A stretch of DNA of 64,000 nt, from positions 75,136,349-75,200,348 of the forward strand of contig NC_087062.1 of assembly GCF_963678635.1 (NCBI RefSeq). Reading direction: 5' to 3'. The notes beneath the pieces are model-generated. The model made no database searches. It saw only the letters and a list, made by a program, of their open reading frames with translations, and was not told the origin of the DNA. This document shows, one piece after another, positions 1 to 11,900 of this stretch (the stretch's first letter is position 1; every line of letters begins with the position of its first letter). Both the position numbers and the translations under genes were made by a program. The stretch is from Symsagittifera roscoffensis (lineage: Eukaryota > Xenacoelomorpha > Acoela > Convolutidae).

Positions 1-86
1 CCTGGAACAACAGCCAACAAAAGAATCAACCTGGAAAGCATTAACGCATCCTTTTCGCAAGCATTCGACCTACTGAGAACCAGAAG
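1..86 (+). CDS. partial exon, unrecognised gene
   Basis: Open in frame 1 from the window edge. It ends with two bases of a split codon before GTCACC; reading on meets a stop at about base 100. Confidence 0.4.
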
Positions 87-1847
87 GTCACCTGTTTAGT
101 CAGATGGCCTGTTTTTTCAAAACTTTGCGTGCGGCGCTGAAAATTTTGGCACAAAAAGGCCATTATCAGAGGTGTGCTCAGGATCTTTTCGTATGGGCAA
201 TGTAGTATTTCAAATACTACACGGACATAAAAGACTATTGTTTTAATTGTTTACTTAAGCTTAGAATGGACTCTTTTCCTCTTTAAATTTGTTAACCCTT
301 TAAATACTATTCCGATTTTTTTCATTCTTTCAAGATTGGATTCCTTTTGTTATATCCAATGTTTTTTCAAAGACTATTTTGTCGGATATCAAAAAGAAGG
401 TTTGTCACCATACAAGCTGGTCAGTTGAAATGTTCTGCCTTGAAAAGCAGACACTAAAACGATAAGCATTAAGTCTTTTTGGAGCCTACTAAAAACACAA
501 AAAATAGAACACCTGCAAAATCAAAGATTGAAAGAATTAAGTCTTTCAATATGTAAAAACTACAAAAATGAAACTACTGAAAAATTTCCAGAGGCCCGAA
601 GATTAAACAGATATCCGATGGAACAAAACCTATGAAGATTAGAAATAGACAGGTACTTTGAAGCATTCTTGCTTATAAATTGGACCGATCAAAAGTCTTC
701 ATATTTTTTATTCCCACTCTAATTTCCACTCGCTCAGAAATTTTCCGAAATTTATTTCAATTGATTTGTACCTTTTTATATTTATAGTTTTTTTAAGATA
801 AGATCTTAGAACTTTTATAAGTTCGGAAAAATAAAAGCTGCAACACAGACCTGGAAGAACTGATGACCCATTACTCCGAGAAACACTAGGTGGACAAATT
901 AGTCAGCAATCTAGATGCGGACTACAGGCAATTGAAGTGTTAATTTAAATGTAAAAACTAGACTTTGACCCCATCCCACACTAAAGAAGTTGTTGATTAT
1001 TTTTTAAAACCATTTATATTTAACTATCCATTATAAAAAATCATACTTTTTTGTAACTATTGTTTCTACTATAACTTTTGTCAAAAAAATGACAATCTAA
1101 GGTGAGACTTATAACATAGGATAAATTAGTAAAGGGACACGAGAAGCTATACAAAAGCGCTTGTCCCTCTTAGTAAAGCAACTAATAACAACAACAGGAT
1201 CTATCCGTGTGCCCTGTTTTTTGGATTTGTTTCACAAAATTCGTTGACGTTTGTTTTCTAGTCAACCAGGTTTATTTTCTGAGATCCCTAAAACTCAATA
1301 AAAATGCTGCAGAGCAATTTTAAGAAAAAATTTAACAAAAGTTTGCATTTTCGGCGCTAACCTCCTTCAATTTTAGTTTATATTGGCACAAAGGTAGGGG
1401 TACCTTTTAAAAAAATTTAGGGTTGTTCGACTAATTTTTGAAAAGTTTTGGCCACCAGATTTTTGGTTTGAAAAAAATGATTGGCCACCAGAAATGAGGG
1501 GAGTACGGGCACACTACTGATCTTTATAGAGTATTTTTGACGAGCTTGGAGAATCAATTTCGTCAACCTTTTAAAAACCGATAAACTTCTATTGAAAAAT
1601 CCATCCCTTCCAGAAAACCCTTGAATTTATAGTCAAAACTGGATGCGATCTGGCCGCAAAACTTGGTAGCGGACATATCAAGACAATAAAACGTCGATAT
1701 GGAGACCATAAAGTCCATACTATCAGTCCCCTACCACAACCTCAAAATGTAGCAGGGATAGCCGGTCGATGTTTTAGCGGTTGCTGTTATTATGTCACTC
1801 CACTCATTACGATATTTGTTTGTGGTGTGTTAACTGCATTTAGTTGA
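1..1847 (+). CDS. 3' end of an unrecognised gene, last three exons
   Basis: Three plus-strand segments join in phase: 1-86 (continues from before the window; ends AG, weak donor GTCACC), 849-889 (acceptor CACAG, donor GTGGAC) and 1633-1847 (acceptor TTATAG, stop TGA). They encode about 113 residues. The first part reads LESINASFSQAFDLLRTR. The last exon has a basic stretch (IKTIKRRYGDHK) and ends in a cysteine-containing hydrophobic segment, CCYYVTPLITIFVCGVLTAF, just before the stop. That looks like a C-terminal membrane anchor or buried helix. I recognise no family. The gene converges tail-to-tail with the papilin-like gene. Splice phases agree at both junctions, which is the main support; the first donor is weak. 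Confidence 0.5.
849..889 (+). CDS. short internal exon, unrecognised gene
   Basis: A 41-nt exon between CACAG and GTGGAC. It fits the phase of its neighbours on both sides and encodes about 14 residues rich in R, D and L. Confidence 0.4.
1633..1847 (+). CDS. terminal exon with hydrophobic C-terminus
   Basis: Acceptor TTATAG, 71 codons and stop TGA at 1845-1847. It contains the motif GRCFSGCCYYV followed by about 17 mostly apolar residues. An AATAAA about 180 bp downstream (near 2029) could serve as poly(A) signal. Confidence 0.5.
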
Positions 1848-2765
1848 AAAAAATAGGCCTGCTCGCTAACTTTATTTGTTCGACTTTAATTCATACAGAT
1901 TTTTCTCGACACTGAAAGTTTTTTTTGAAAATTTTTTAAGTCGTTCCAATACCGACTTAGAGGGCTTTAAAAGATTATATCACTCGATCCATTCCAATTA
2001 ATAATTGTGGTACCTGATTTTGCATGGAAAATAAACAAAAAGACCAATTTCAATGGTCGGAACAAAATGAATTCTCGAATCACATCTTCACTAAATTTAT
2101 ATTCCCGGCGTTTCACTCCCTTCATCTTTCAAAATCTATACTTTTCAAAAAAACTAAAAAAACGTTTCATGGAACATAGCCAACAGACAGTTCGAGAAGC
2201 TTGAAGAAACGCAAAAGAACAAAAACAACGACTTGTTTTTCAAAGTTTTTCAACTCTTGATTTTCAAAGTAAAACATTAATCAATGAAAAATTTTTGAAT
2301 TTCAATAAAAGTTTAAAATTGGCACTTCTTTCAAAAAAAATTAACTCAATTTGAGAAAACTGGGTCCATAAAAAAATTTATTCCAATTTGAAAATTAAAA
2401 TCTACTTCGTCGATTGCGTTTTTCGAGACCTTTAAATTTCTGCTGTTCGAGAGCGAAGTTTACCTTCTTTTTAATAAAGGAAGTGAACTAAACTTAAAAA
2501 TAAATCAAAATTCAAACTGCGAAAAATCAAATTTGAGCGTGATTAAATTTTGAGACTTTTCCTGAAAAATTTTTAAAAATCATCACGACTCGTTTCTCTA
2601 CGTTCATCAACTCGGTTAATTTGGCGGTGCTTGATTAAGTTGCAAATGTACCGGCTACTTTAGTTGAACAGTAAATGGCTAGGGTCATTCTGGCTGCTGT
2701 ATTATTGCGTAATGAGTTATGCTAGTACAGGATCTAAGGGGGAAGGCTGTTTTGTCATGATGAAA
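1848..2765. other. intergenic spacer between convergent genes
   Basis: No coding evidence. About 2160-2390 is a diverged copy of a repeat also found at 31290-31480 and 32210-32560. Shared landmarks are ACATAGCCAACAGA near the left and TCAATTTGAGAAAACTGG near the right. A TTTATT at 2377-2382 is a possible minus-strand poly(A) signal for the papilin-like gene. Confidence 0.4.
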
Positions 2766-2994
2766 TCATTGATTTATAATTTTACCCTGAGGTGGAGGAG
2801 CTGCCCTTCTAGTTGGCATCGCCTCTCCCGAATTAGCCCAACCACCTTCCAAACTGGCCAGGTAGTCGCTGTAATACATATTATTATACTTCGGATCCTC
2901 GGCCACTGGTTGATAAGCGTAGTAGTACGTCGGTGGAACTGGAACGGAGTCGGCAACTACAGCGGGCGGTATGCACGAGTCTCGACAGAGCATT
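2766..2994 (-). CDS. papilin exon 23: end of Kunitz-3 and C-terminal tail
   Basis: MLCRDSC gives the last two Kunitz cysteines. A Tyr/Pro-rich tail follows to TGA at 2766-2768. A GTAAAA seven codons before the stop could be an alternative donor, but I see no further matching exon below 2700. Confidence 0.8.
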
Positions 2995-5900
2995 CTGGAA
3001 TAAAGTTATGTTTGTTATTGATGGATTCCCGAATAATGATTGTATTATAACAAATAGCAACGCTCTGAGGTTTTCGAAAATTGAAAAATAGGCTTATTTT
3101 AAAATAAAATAATATAATTTTTTACTTTAAAACGCGAATAAAAATCACGGAGCTGTCAATTACAATCAAGATTAAGCAGTATAAACTTGCATAGTATAAT
3201 GAGTTCTTATGCAGTATGATAAGTTCTTCGGAGATCTATTTCTTATACATGGTCTCCAAGAGGTTATGGTCAGTCCAGCATAGTTTACCTGGAAGAATAC
3301 GAGTTCTGGTTCTGAGAGGAGTCGCATCCACCGTCATAGTAACTCTGACACATTCCACTTGTGGAATTGTAGAAGTACTTCAGAGTGTACTCCAAGGCAC
3401 AGAGGTTCTGGGATCTTGGACTCCCGGAGCAAGGTCCAGTTTGCGGCTGTGGCTGCGGTTGAGGTTGGGGCTCAGGGTAAACATAGGAAATTTCTGGTGC
3501 TGGTTGAGCCCCTGATAAATTGAAAAACGTGGCAACTTTCAGATTACACTTTTTTGTTAGCTATCTTTTAAGTGTGTCAATAAATAAAATATTAAAAACA
3601 AAAATACTTACCGCAATTTTTTAAAGTAGTCAGTATTCACGGGTTTTCAAAGCATTTTTTTTTTGGCAATTTCAATGAACTTGAATTTAATCCTAACCAA
3701 TTGTACCAGGGGCTGATTTAGGGGGGGCGGACGCCCCCCCCCCCCCCCCCCCTCAGGGATTCGACCCCCTGCCGACCCAAAGGGTCCCCCCTTTGATACT
3801 TTTTCAGAAATCCATTTTTGGCCGACCGACCCTAAAATTGTTCTAAAGGCGCCTTTGGCGCCAATATATACTAACTTTGAGGGGGAGCGCGCGCCAAAAA
3901 AAAACGCTATTTTTTTTGTCAAAATTTTTCAAAAAGTGCCCAAAAACGGCTTTTTTGACTGTTTTTTCAAAAATTTGCCTGCGGCGCAGAAAAGTTTGCC
4001 AAAATAGGGGCAAAACAGTGCTTTGGGAGAGCTCGAAAAATCAATTTGGTCGATCTAAAAAAAAAAAAAGGTCGTCAAAATTTTGGAAAATTTTTTGAAA
4101 ATCCGCCCCCCCCCCCCCTCGAGAAAATCCTAGATCCGCCCCTGAATTGTACCATTTGTGCTTGTAGAGAGATTAATGCATAACGTTTACTTTTTTCGCT
4201 GTTCGTAACCCAATATCTATTCAAATATAATAATAGGAAGATACCAATTTAAACTGCTCATAACTGCTTCTCTTGAACAAAAAGATCGAATATATAATCC
4301 AGTGACTAAAAGATACTGTAACTAAAACTCATTTTATGGGAAATTTTCATTTTATAGGTTAATTTTATGACAAAATTTGATTCGCATAAATTTTTTGCTG
4401 AAATTTAAGTCGTTTGATATAAGAACCTGCAAGAGTTTTTGTGTAGTCATTTGATGTAAGAACCCCCAATTCCTCTGCAAGAGTTTTGTGGTAATAAATT
4501 GTAAAAGTTTATACCTACATGATAAATTGCAACGACCATCATCAAAATATTCAAGTCTTTCACTTAGGTACCTGCTGTAGGCAGTTGTTCACCAGCGGCA
4601 TAGCCGTATTGGTAAGGGTTGTACGGGTAGTAAGGGTTGTATCCATACGGGTTGTTGTTTCCGTGATGACCATAGTAGTACGCCCAATAGGGGTCATAAT
4701 GGTCCCGGTCCCACTGCCAGTAGTTTCCAGAATGGTGGTTCGGATACTGATTGTAGTAGTGATAGTAGTCATTTGAGCCCGCAACACCGCAGTGCGTTCG
4801 GCACTCCTCGTTGCTCGGAAATCCGAAAGACTGTTGACACCCAGAGGCCCAGTAGTGGTCGCATTGTTGCGAGGTCTCGTTGAAAAAGTACTTACTCTCG
4901 TAGGTTCCGCCGCAGTTCATGTAACGGTCGGGAGGCACTCCATGACACATATCTAAAAATTAACGTACCGTGCACCATAGTCGTGAAGCTTTCAAAAAAA
5001 TTGTTACATATTACTTGTTTTACTTGTTTCAGTCACACTTTTATTTTTTCATGCTTTATGGGTTTTTCCAAACACTGGTTGTCCTTCATTAAAAGTTAAA
5101 TTACCCGGATGTGTGGAGGGGTTGTAGTGACAGTTGGATTGGTACACATCCGCAGCTGCAGTCTCCCCGTCCTGAAAACAAACAGAACACCCTTGCAGTC
5201 GAGCTCCCTTTAATTATAGTTCCTTCCAGTTAATCTTATAAAAAAAAATTTCCCTCGCGGATCTCGCGCATTTTTCAAATAAAATGATCCTCATTAAAAT
5301 TTATCATTAAAGACTGGCGAACAACCCATTTGAGTTGCGTTTTTTAATGATCGACCAACGTGCAGTGTAGATTTTCATTATCCGGACAAAACGGAAAACT
5401 TTTGAAATTTCAAACGCATTTTTCCCAAATTGGGCCAAGAGTAGACAAAAAAGGAGAGAACAAAAGTTGCCCAGATTGTTACCAGAATTAATATGATGCA
5501 ATTTTTTGCCCGAAATTCTCAACCAAAATTTTACCCCAAAAATGGGTCTTTTTTGAGGCACTTATCATAGTGGTAAGGCGTTCACTTCGAGATCGTTAGA
5601 TCGTGAATTCGGTTCCCTACCATGGCAATGATAGTTTGTGAGGACGAGCTCTCACTTGACCTCTCGCTTTAGGTCTACCACAGCCTGACAGATTACGGAT
5701 GCAATAAAAGGTACCACGTGAAAGACGCAAAAAACGGCCTTGAGGCGCAAAAAAAGCCTCTCTCAACAAAATAACTCTGGAATGTGGGGGAAATAGGAGC
5801 AACAGACTACCCTAAGGCTGGCTGGAGAAATCATTATTAATTGCAGAAACAACAATTATTAATATTTTTATTATTGCTAAACCTACACAAAGCCCACATG

Positions 5901-8900
5901 AAACTGACATGCAAATGTTGACGACAAATATGTCCAAACTCGTATGTAACTCACGGGACAGCATCCATAAGTGGTGTACTGGCACACATATCTGGGGTCA
6001 TCACGACAGTTGGATCTGTCCGGGTAGGCGGCGGACCCATCCGGACAGCACCCGTAGGCCGAGTAGATGCATGAGTCGTACATAGTGGCCACATCACTAC
6101 TGTCCGCGGCTATGGGCCGGGGATCAGGTCTGGGCTGGGGCTGTGGTCTTGGCTGAGGCTCTGGTCTAGGTTGCACTGGTTTCTCTGAAAGAGGTCGATT
6201 TTTTCGGAAAAAGCAATAAGTTAACCGTATCGTTTACATTCCAAAGCACTCAACAGTTGATTGAAACAAAAATAAAACTAGAAAGCGTTAAAGGAACACC
6301 CAGTAAAAAATCAGATTTTGAAGGTTAAATTTTGATAAATTTTAATGTAATTATTAGAAAGGAATGCTAAATATCGGAACAAAAAGGATTTGAGTGTTTT
6401 GCTCCATGCAGATCTAAGTTTACATTGAATTACCTTCCCACGTGTTATGTAATCCAATTTCATCGCAACCTTCATAATTTGGGCCATGAGCATGGGACTT
6501 ATTGTCCTTACAGCAGCCATACATGGTGAACATACAAGCGGGACCACAGCCATAGTAGTCGGGACCCTGGGCCACCGAGACACCGTCAGGACAACAGCCG
6601 AACGGCATTCGGTCGCACGAGGGAGGACATCCGAGGTAGTCGCGACCACGAGCGAATGTGACGCCATCGGGACAACAACCATAGAGAGATGATTGACAGC
6701 TCTGCTCATCTAAAACAGATTAAAGTACATTCAAAACAAATCCGTTCATATCAATTTGCTTTAATTAAATAATTATCGCAACATTTATTTTGTTTTTTTT
6801 TTCTTTGAAAAATTATAGATGATAACCGGACCAAGTTAACAAACTCCCCCTCCCAACAGCTTTGGTGGGGAGGATGTTAACTTGATCCGGTAATGCATAT
6901 TTACACATAGTGACAAAGGCCTTTTTCTGTCCTCTAGTACCGACCCATTAAAACATTCGCTTGATAAAAATGCTCCGAAATGCTGAATAAATTGACAAAC
7001 TCAACAGATAAAAGAATCATTTTTTGTGTAGAAAGTGTTAAGAGTTAAATTGTCCTGATTGTGCTACGTCTATTGTAATATTAGCACCCACCACTCATCA
7101 TGACGTTGTCTTTGGTGGGGGCACATGTGGACTCGCACTTGAGTCGATTGGGGAAGTTGTTGCGATTACCGCCACAGCCAGAGTACACGAACACCTGCAG
7201 ATAAACATACGCCACCTGATGATACAATTAAACTGGTATCATTGATAAGTGCTTAACAAGTTGGAATTTTAAAACAGAAAGTTAGCTTCTGAGCTTCTCA
7301 ATTTAACTTTTCACAGCACTATGTTGACTTTTTTGACAACTTTTTGTCCTTTGTTCAGACTTTACGAAAATGGCCGTAACTTTCAGCTTTTCCAAAACCC
7401 AAAACCTACATTTTGGGGAAATTTGACTTTGAATACAGTGAGAGGTCGCCTTTACAGTTAAATGACACGCATAAACGAAAAGATATATTGCACTGAAAGA
7501 ATCGAAAAAAAAAATCGAAAAAAATAGAGGGCTGATTTAAAACATTCGGAGGAAAAAATTAACAAAGTATGAAATTTCAAACAAATTTTTCTCAAATTGG
7601 GGTAAGGCTAAACATAAAAAGCGAATGAAATTTAAAAAAAAATTCACCAGAATTAATATGCAGCTTTTTTCCAAATTTTTAACTAAATTTTGCCTCAAAA
7701 AAGTGTCAATTTGGCTTTTTTAAATCAATCAAAAATTACAAAAAGTTTTTTGAAAACTTTTTCTTTAATTTTCTTTTGATTTCAAATGTTGGGATCGTAA
7801 GTTTTTGTAATCCTTGCACAGCTTTTGACATGGAAAATTATTCAGTTTTTTACGACGGTTTGTTGTGGCACCAGATTATCTTGCAGAAAAAAACAGCCGA
7901 AGACTTAGTTGCTTCTTTTTTTTTGTATCATGAACAAAAAAAACATCTTGAAACACAAATTCAACAAGTCTGCTTGAATAAGAAAAAAGCCTTAAACCAT
8001 CGTAGTTCTCTTTAAAGTACCAGTAATATTCTCTTTGGTTAAAAGTTTTAGACAATTTTTTCAAAGAAAAAATTGGCTTTTCTTGTTAATTTTCCCCAAC
8101 AATCAAGTTCTTGCACAAATTGGTATATTCTTGATTTGTTAACAAAGATAGCCGGTTGCTGTGCAAGTAGCACAGAATGTTTCGACCATAGACTTTTAAA
8201 AAGTACAAAAAAGTATTTTTTTTTTTCAAATTACTTTCGTTTTTTCTACATGGTGTAATAAAAAGATCTGAGCGATTTAGAATTAGGCCAATTGATCGGA
8301 ACATTCATAGTGAAATAGGCCAATTGGAAAACCCTTTTGTAAGCAAAATTTTTAAATAAAACTTCAGAGCATTTTTTGAATTTTGAAGGTTTTGATTCCC
8401 AAAATGGCGCTAAAAAACTCCAAAACCAATTTTAATCTAATATACAAATCTTACTCTAATATACAAATATTACTCTAATATACAAATATTACTCTAAATA
8501 CAAACTAAGTTTTCACGGCTTAAATTCACACAAATCAGCTAGTGGGTGGTGTGATTCGAGAATTATACGATCATGTAGAAAGTTGGTAAATTAGGCATAA
8601 TCAACATCATTTGTCTCCAAAAAATGAATAAAAGCCAAAAAAAAAACATAAAAAGTTTTAATTTGAACTTTTTGCACAATATTTTGAATTTCTTTCTATA
8701 AAACTTTATTGCATAACAAGCGCTGAATGAAACATCCAAAAGTAGTATTCATTATTGTAAAACTAAATTTTTTTCCTCAAAGTCTAAAAAAAACAGTTAA
8801 CTTCCAAATAACGCTAGAATAAATCTCAAAAATTTCAAACCAATTTTTCTCAAAATTGGGACATTTTTTTGAAATTTTTTGAATCACGGCTGAAAGGGCA

Positions 8901-11900
8901 TAAGTGTGATAATATATCCTTCTGCCCATTCCGATGATTATTTGTGATACCTGGTTTTGTGCGGAAAAAAGAAAAAAATAAGACACACTAATAAGACACA
9001 CAAGACACAAATACAAAGTTTCTCCCCATTTTCAATGGTCGGAAATGCTAATACCCAGTTAACGTATTGAATGTTCCAGTGTTTTCGATATTCTCTTTTG
9101 CCTTGGTAGGGTTGGAATAATCTTTAAGAACTAGTTAATAACGCTAGAAACAAACAAAGTTTAAAGAGCCGCCGCAGAAAATTCACATTTTTAAGTAGTA
9201 TCGGATACAGGGTCTTTTAAGTGCTTTGGGAGAGCTCGGAAAATTAATTTTGTCGACCCCCTCGTGAAAATCCACGCCCTCCCCCCTCGAGAAAATCCTA
9301 GATCCGCCCCTGCATGTATTTAATCCAATTGAATCAGATCAGTTCTCGCCTCGCATGATGCTGAAATTGGCTCGAAGTAGTATCGGAACACCTTCTGTCC
9401 GCAGTCCCCATAGTCCATAGCCAGTCCACATTCGGCTAAATCAGACAAAATCATAAGAACTCGATCACTATCTTTCCGGTTTAAGGTCGTATATAATTTT
9501 ATTTGTTTCTCACGAAATCCATGCAATAGCATCTATTTTCATTCTATACGTTGGCATTGGGATCATCTGAACAGTATTATCCTAATTTAATCAAGTGAAC
9601 GATCACAACCCTAAAGAGTAAAGCCAATCGCAATGAAGTTTGCTCCGATCTTCTACCTAAATTCAATTGGTCAATTGGGTGGGCATTGTTCACTTGTTCA
9701 AAAAATGGTTGTTATACAGTGCTGATTTAAAGTATCCGGACAAAACAAACAAAACTTGAATTTTCAAACGTGTTTTTCTCAAACTGGGTTAAGATTAGAC
9801 AAAAAGTGAAGAGAACAAAAGTTGCTTCGAATTTAATCAAAATTAATGAGGTGCAATTTTTTCTCCGAAACTCTCAACCAAAATTTTACCCCAAAAATGG
9901 GTCATTTTGGCTTTTTTCAATTAATCAAGAATTACACTGAAACTACTTTGTTAATTGATGAGAAAATTATATCAAAAGAAGCGTCCTACATAGCCCAACA
10001 AAGTTTAAAAAGAGTTAAATCTCCAAAAACCAGTATAAGAGAAAAAGTTGTTACTTGATAGTCAGTAAATGTGATTTTTACTATATAAAATCCAGAATAT
10101 CTGTTTAAAAACAAATTTTAAACAATTTGTGCAAACTTTTGGAGATTTAACCCGTCTTAAACTTTGTTGAACTGCGTAAGAGGCTTCCTGTGATATAATT
10201 TTCTTATCAATTAACAAAATAGTTTCAGCGTAATTCTTGATTAATTGAAAAAAGCCAAAATGACCTATTTTTGGGGTAAAATTGTTGTTAAGAATTTCGG
10301 AGAAAAAATTGCACCATATTAATTCTGGGGAAATTCTAAGCAATTTTTGACCTCTTCACTTTTTGTCTAATCTTAACCCAATTTGAGAAAAACGCGTTTG
10401 AAAATTCAAGTTTTGTTTGTTTTGTCCGGATAATTTAAATCAGCACTGTAGTAACATTGTCGATTTTTTTTTAATAAGTAGTCTGATATGCTGATCAATC
10501 TACCAGGCGGGGTTAGTTGGTTGGGTGAGCAGGGGGCGAGGTTGCATGTTCTGTTGGAGGGGGGCCTCAGTTGTTTTTCACAGTGTCTGTCATTGATCAG
10601 GGTCCCATCCTCCATCTTACACATGACTTCCCGCTTCTGGGACCCTTGGCCACACTTGGACGAGCACTAAAATAAAATCCATCCGGAAAATCTAGTGCAA
10701 GAAAAGTTAATAAAGTTTAATGAAACTTTGTGTTTGCAAATAAATTTTCCGTATCAAAATATTGAATATTGAAGTTAAATTTTAAAATTAAAACAATACA
10801 CATTTAGAAAACACAGGTCTTGTGGCGACTTTGAGTACAGACATTCATAAGTTTCACGCTGTTCCCGTGATTGATCTCCGTAGACTAAAAACTCTTATCA
10901 TTATCATACAGCTTCATACATGGAATCTATGGAAAAAAAGCGGAGAAGAAATTTTCAACTAATTACGAATATTGCAATTCAGAACATTCAAGGAAGATGA
11001 TGAAGACTCAATTCTAATGACTCTTGTTGTTGTAATTGTATGTAAATTACAACAAACATCGATTAAATTTGAAACTCATTGGTTTCAATACCTACCGTTA
11101 ATGCAAACTATTTTTCTCGTTATTAAATTCCTTAAAAAACTAGAGGAAATCAAGTAATTTAGTTCAGGTAGTTAATGAAAACAGAACGTTCTGAAGGAAT
11201 CTCAAAAGATTTAAAACTATCCGGACAAATTGAACAAAAATTAAAATTTCAAAAGCGTATTTCTCAAATGGCGTGACATTTAGACAAAAATTATCGTAAA
11301 GAAATCATAGTTGCATACAATTTCACCAGAGTTAATGTGAGGCAATTTTTTTAAAGAAATTTTCAACAAAAAATTTTCCCTGCAAAAAGGGTCATTTTGG
11401 CTTTTTTAATTAATCGAGAACTTACGCTGAAAATAACGAACTAATTGATGAAAAACTTACACCAAAAGAACCCTCTTACATAGTCCAATAAAGTTCTTGA
11501 ACAACAAAATTTCCAAAAGTTTTTTTAAGAGAATGTATTTTTGGTTGATAGCTAAAAAAAGGTCATTTTTACTCAAAAAAAAATCAAAACTTTTGGTTAA
11601 GACCAATCTTCAGATGTTTTCCGCTTTGAATAGGGAACTGATTCAGAGAAAATTGGTTCAACTTCTAAAGGAAAAATTCTTATTTCTGTACTCATGTTGT
11701 CTGTAGTTAATTGGAAAAAACCAAATTTTTGAAGAATGAAAAATTAAGTATGTCGAAATTGCACATAAGGATAAACACTTGATACAAGCTAATTCGAATA
11801 AAAAAGAACTGATTCAAACTAAATTGGTACAAATCTTAAAGAAAATTTTTTGTTGCAAGACAATTCTTGGAAAGTACAAGACAATAAGTACAAGTACATT

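Noticed and set aside
3647-4098. ORFs on both strands over the poly-C/poly-A region.
   Set aside because: They fall inside the hAT-like MITE and its homopolymer runs.
5560-5640. A tRNA gene.
   Set aside because: D-arm-like sequence only; no acceptor pairing and no B box.
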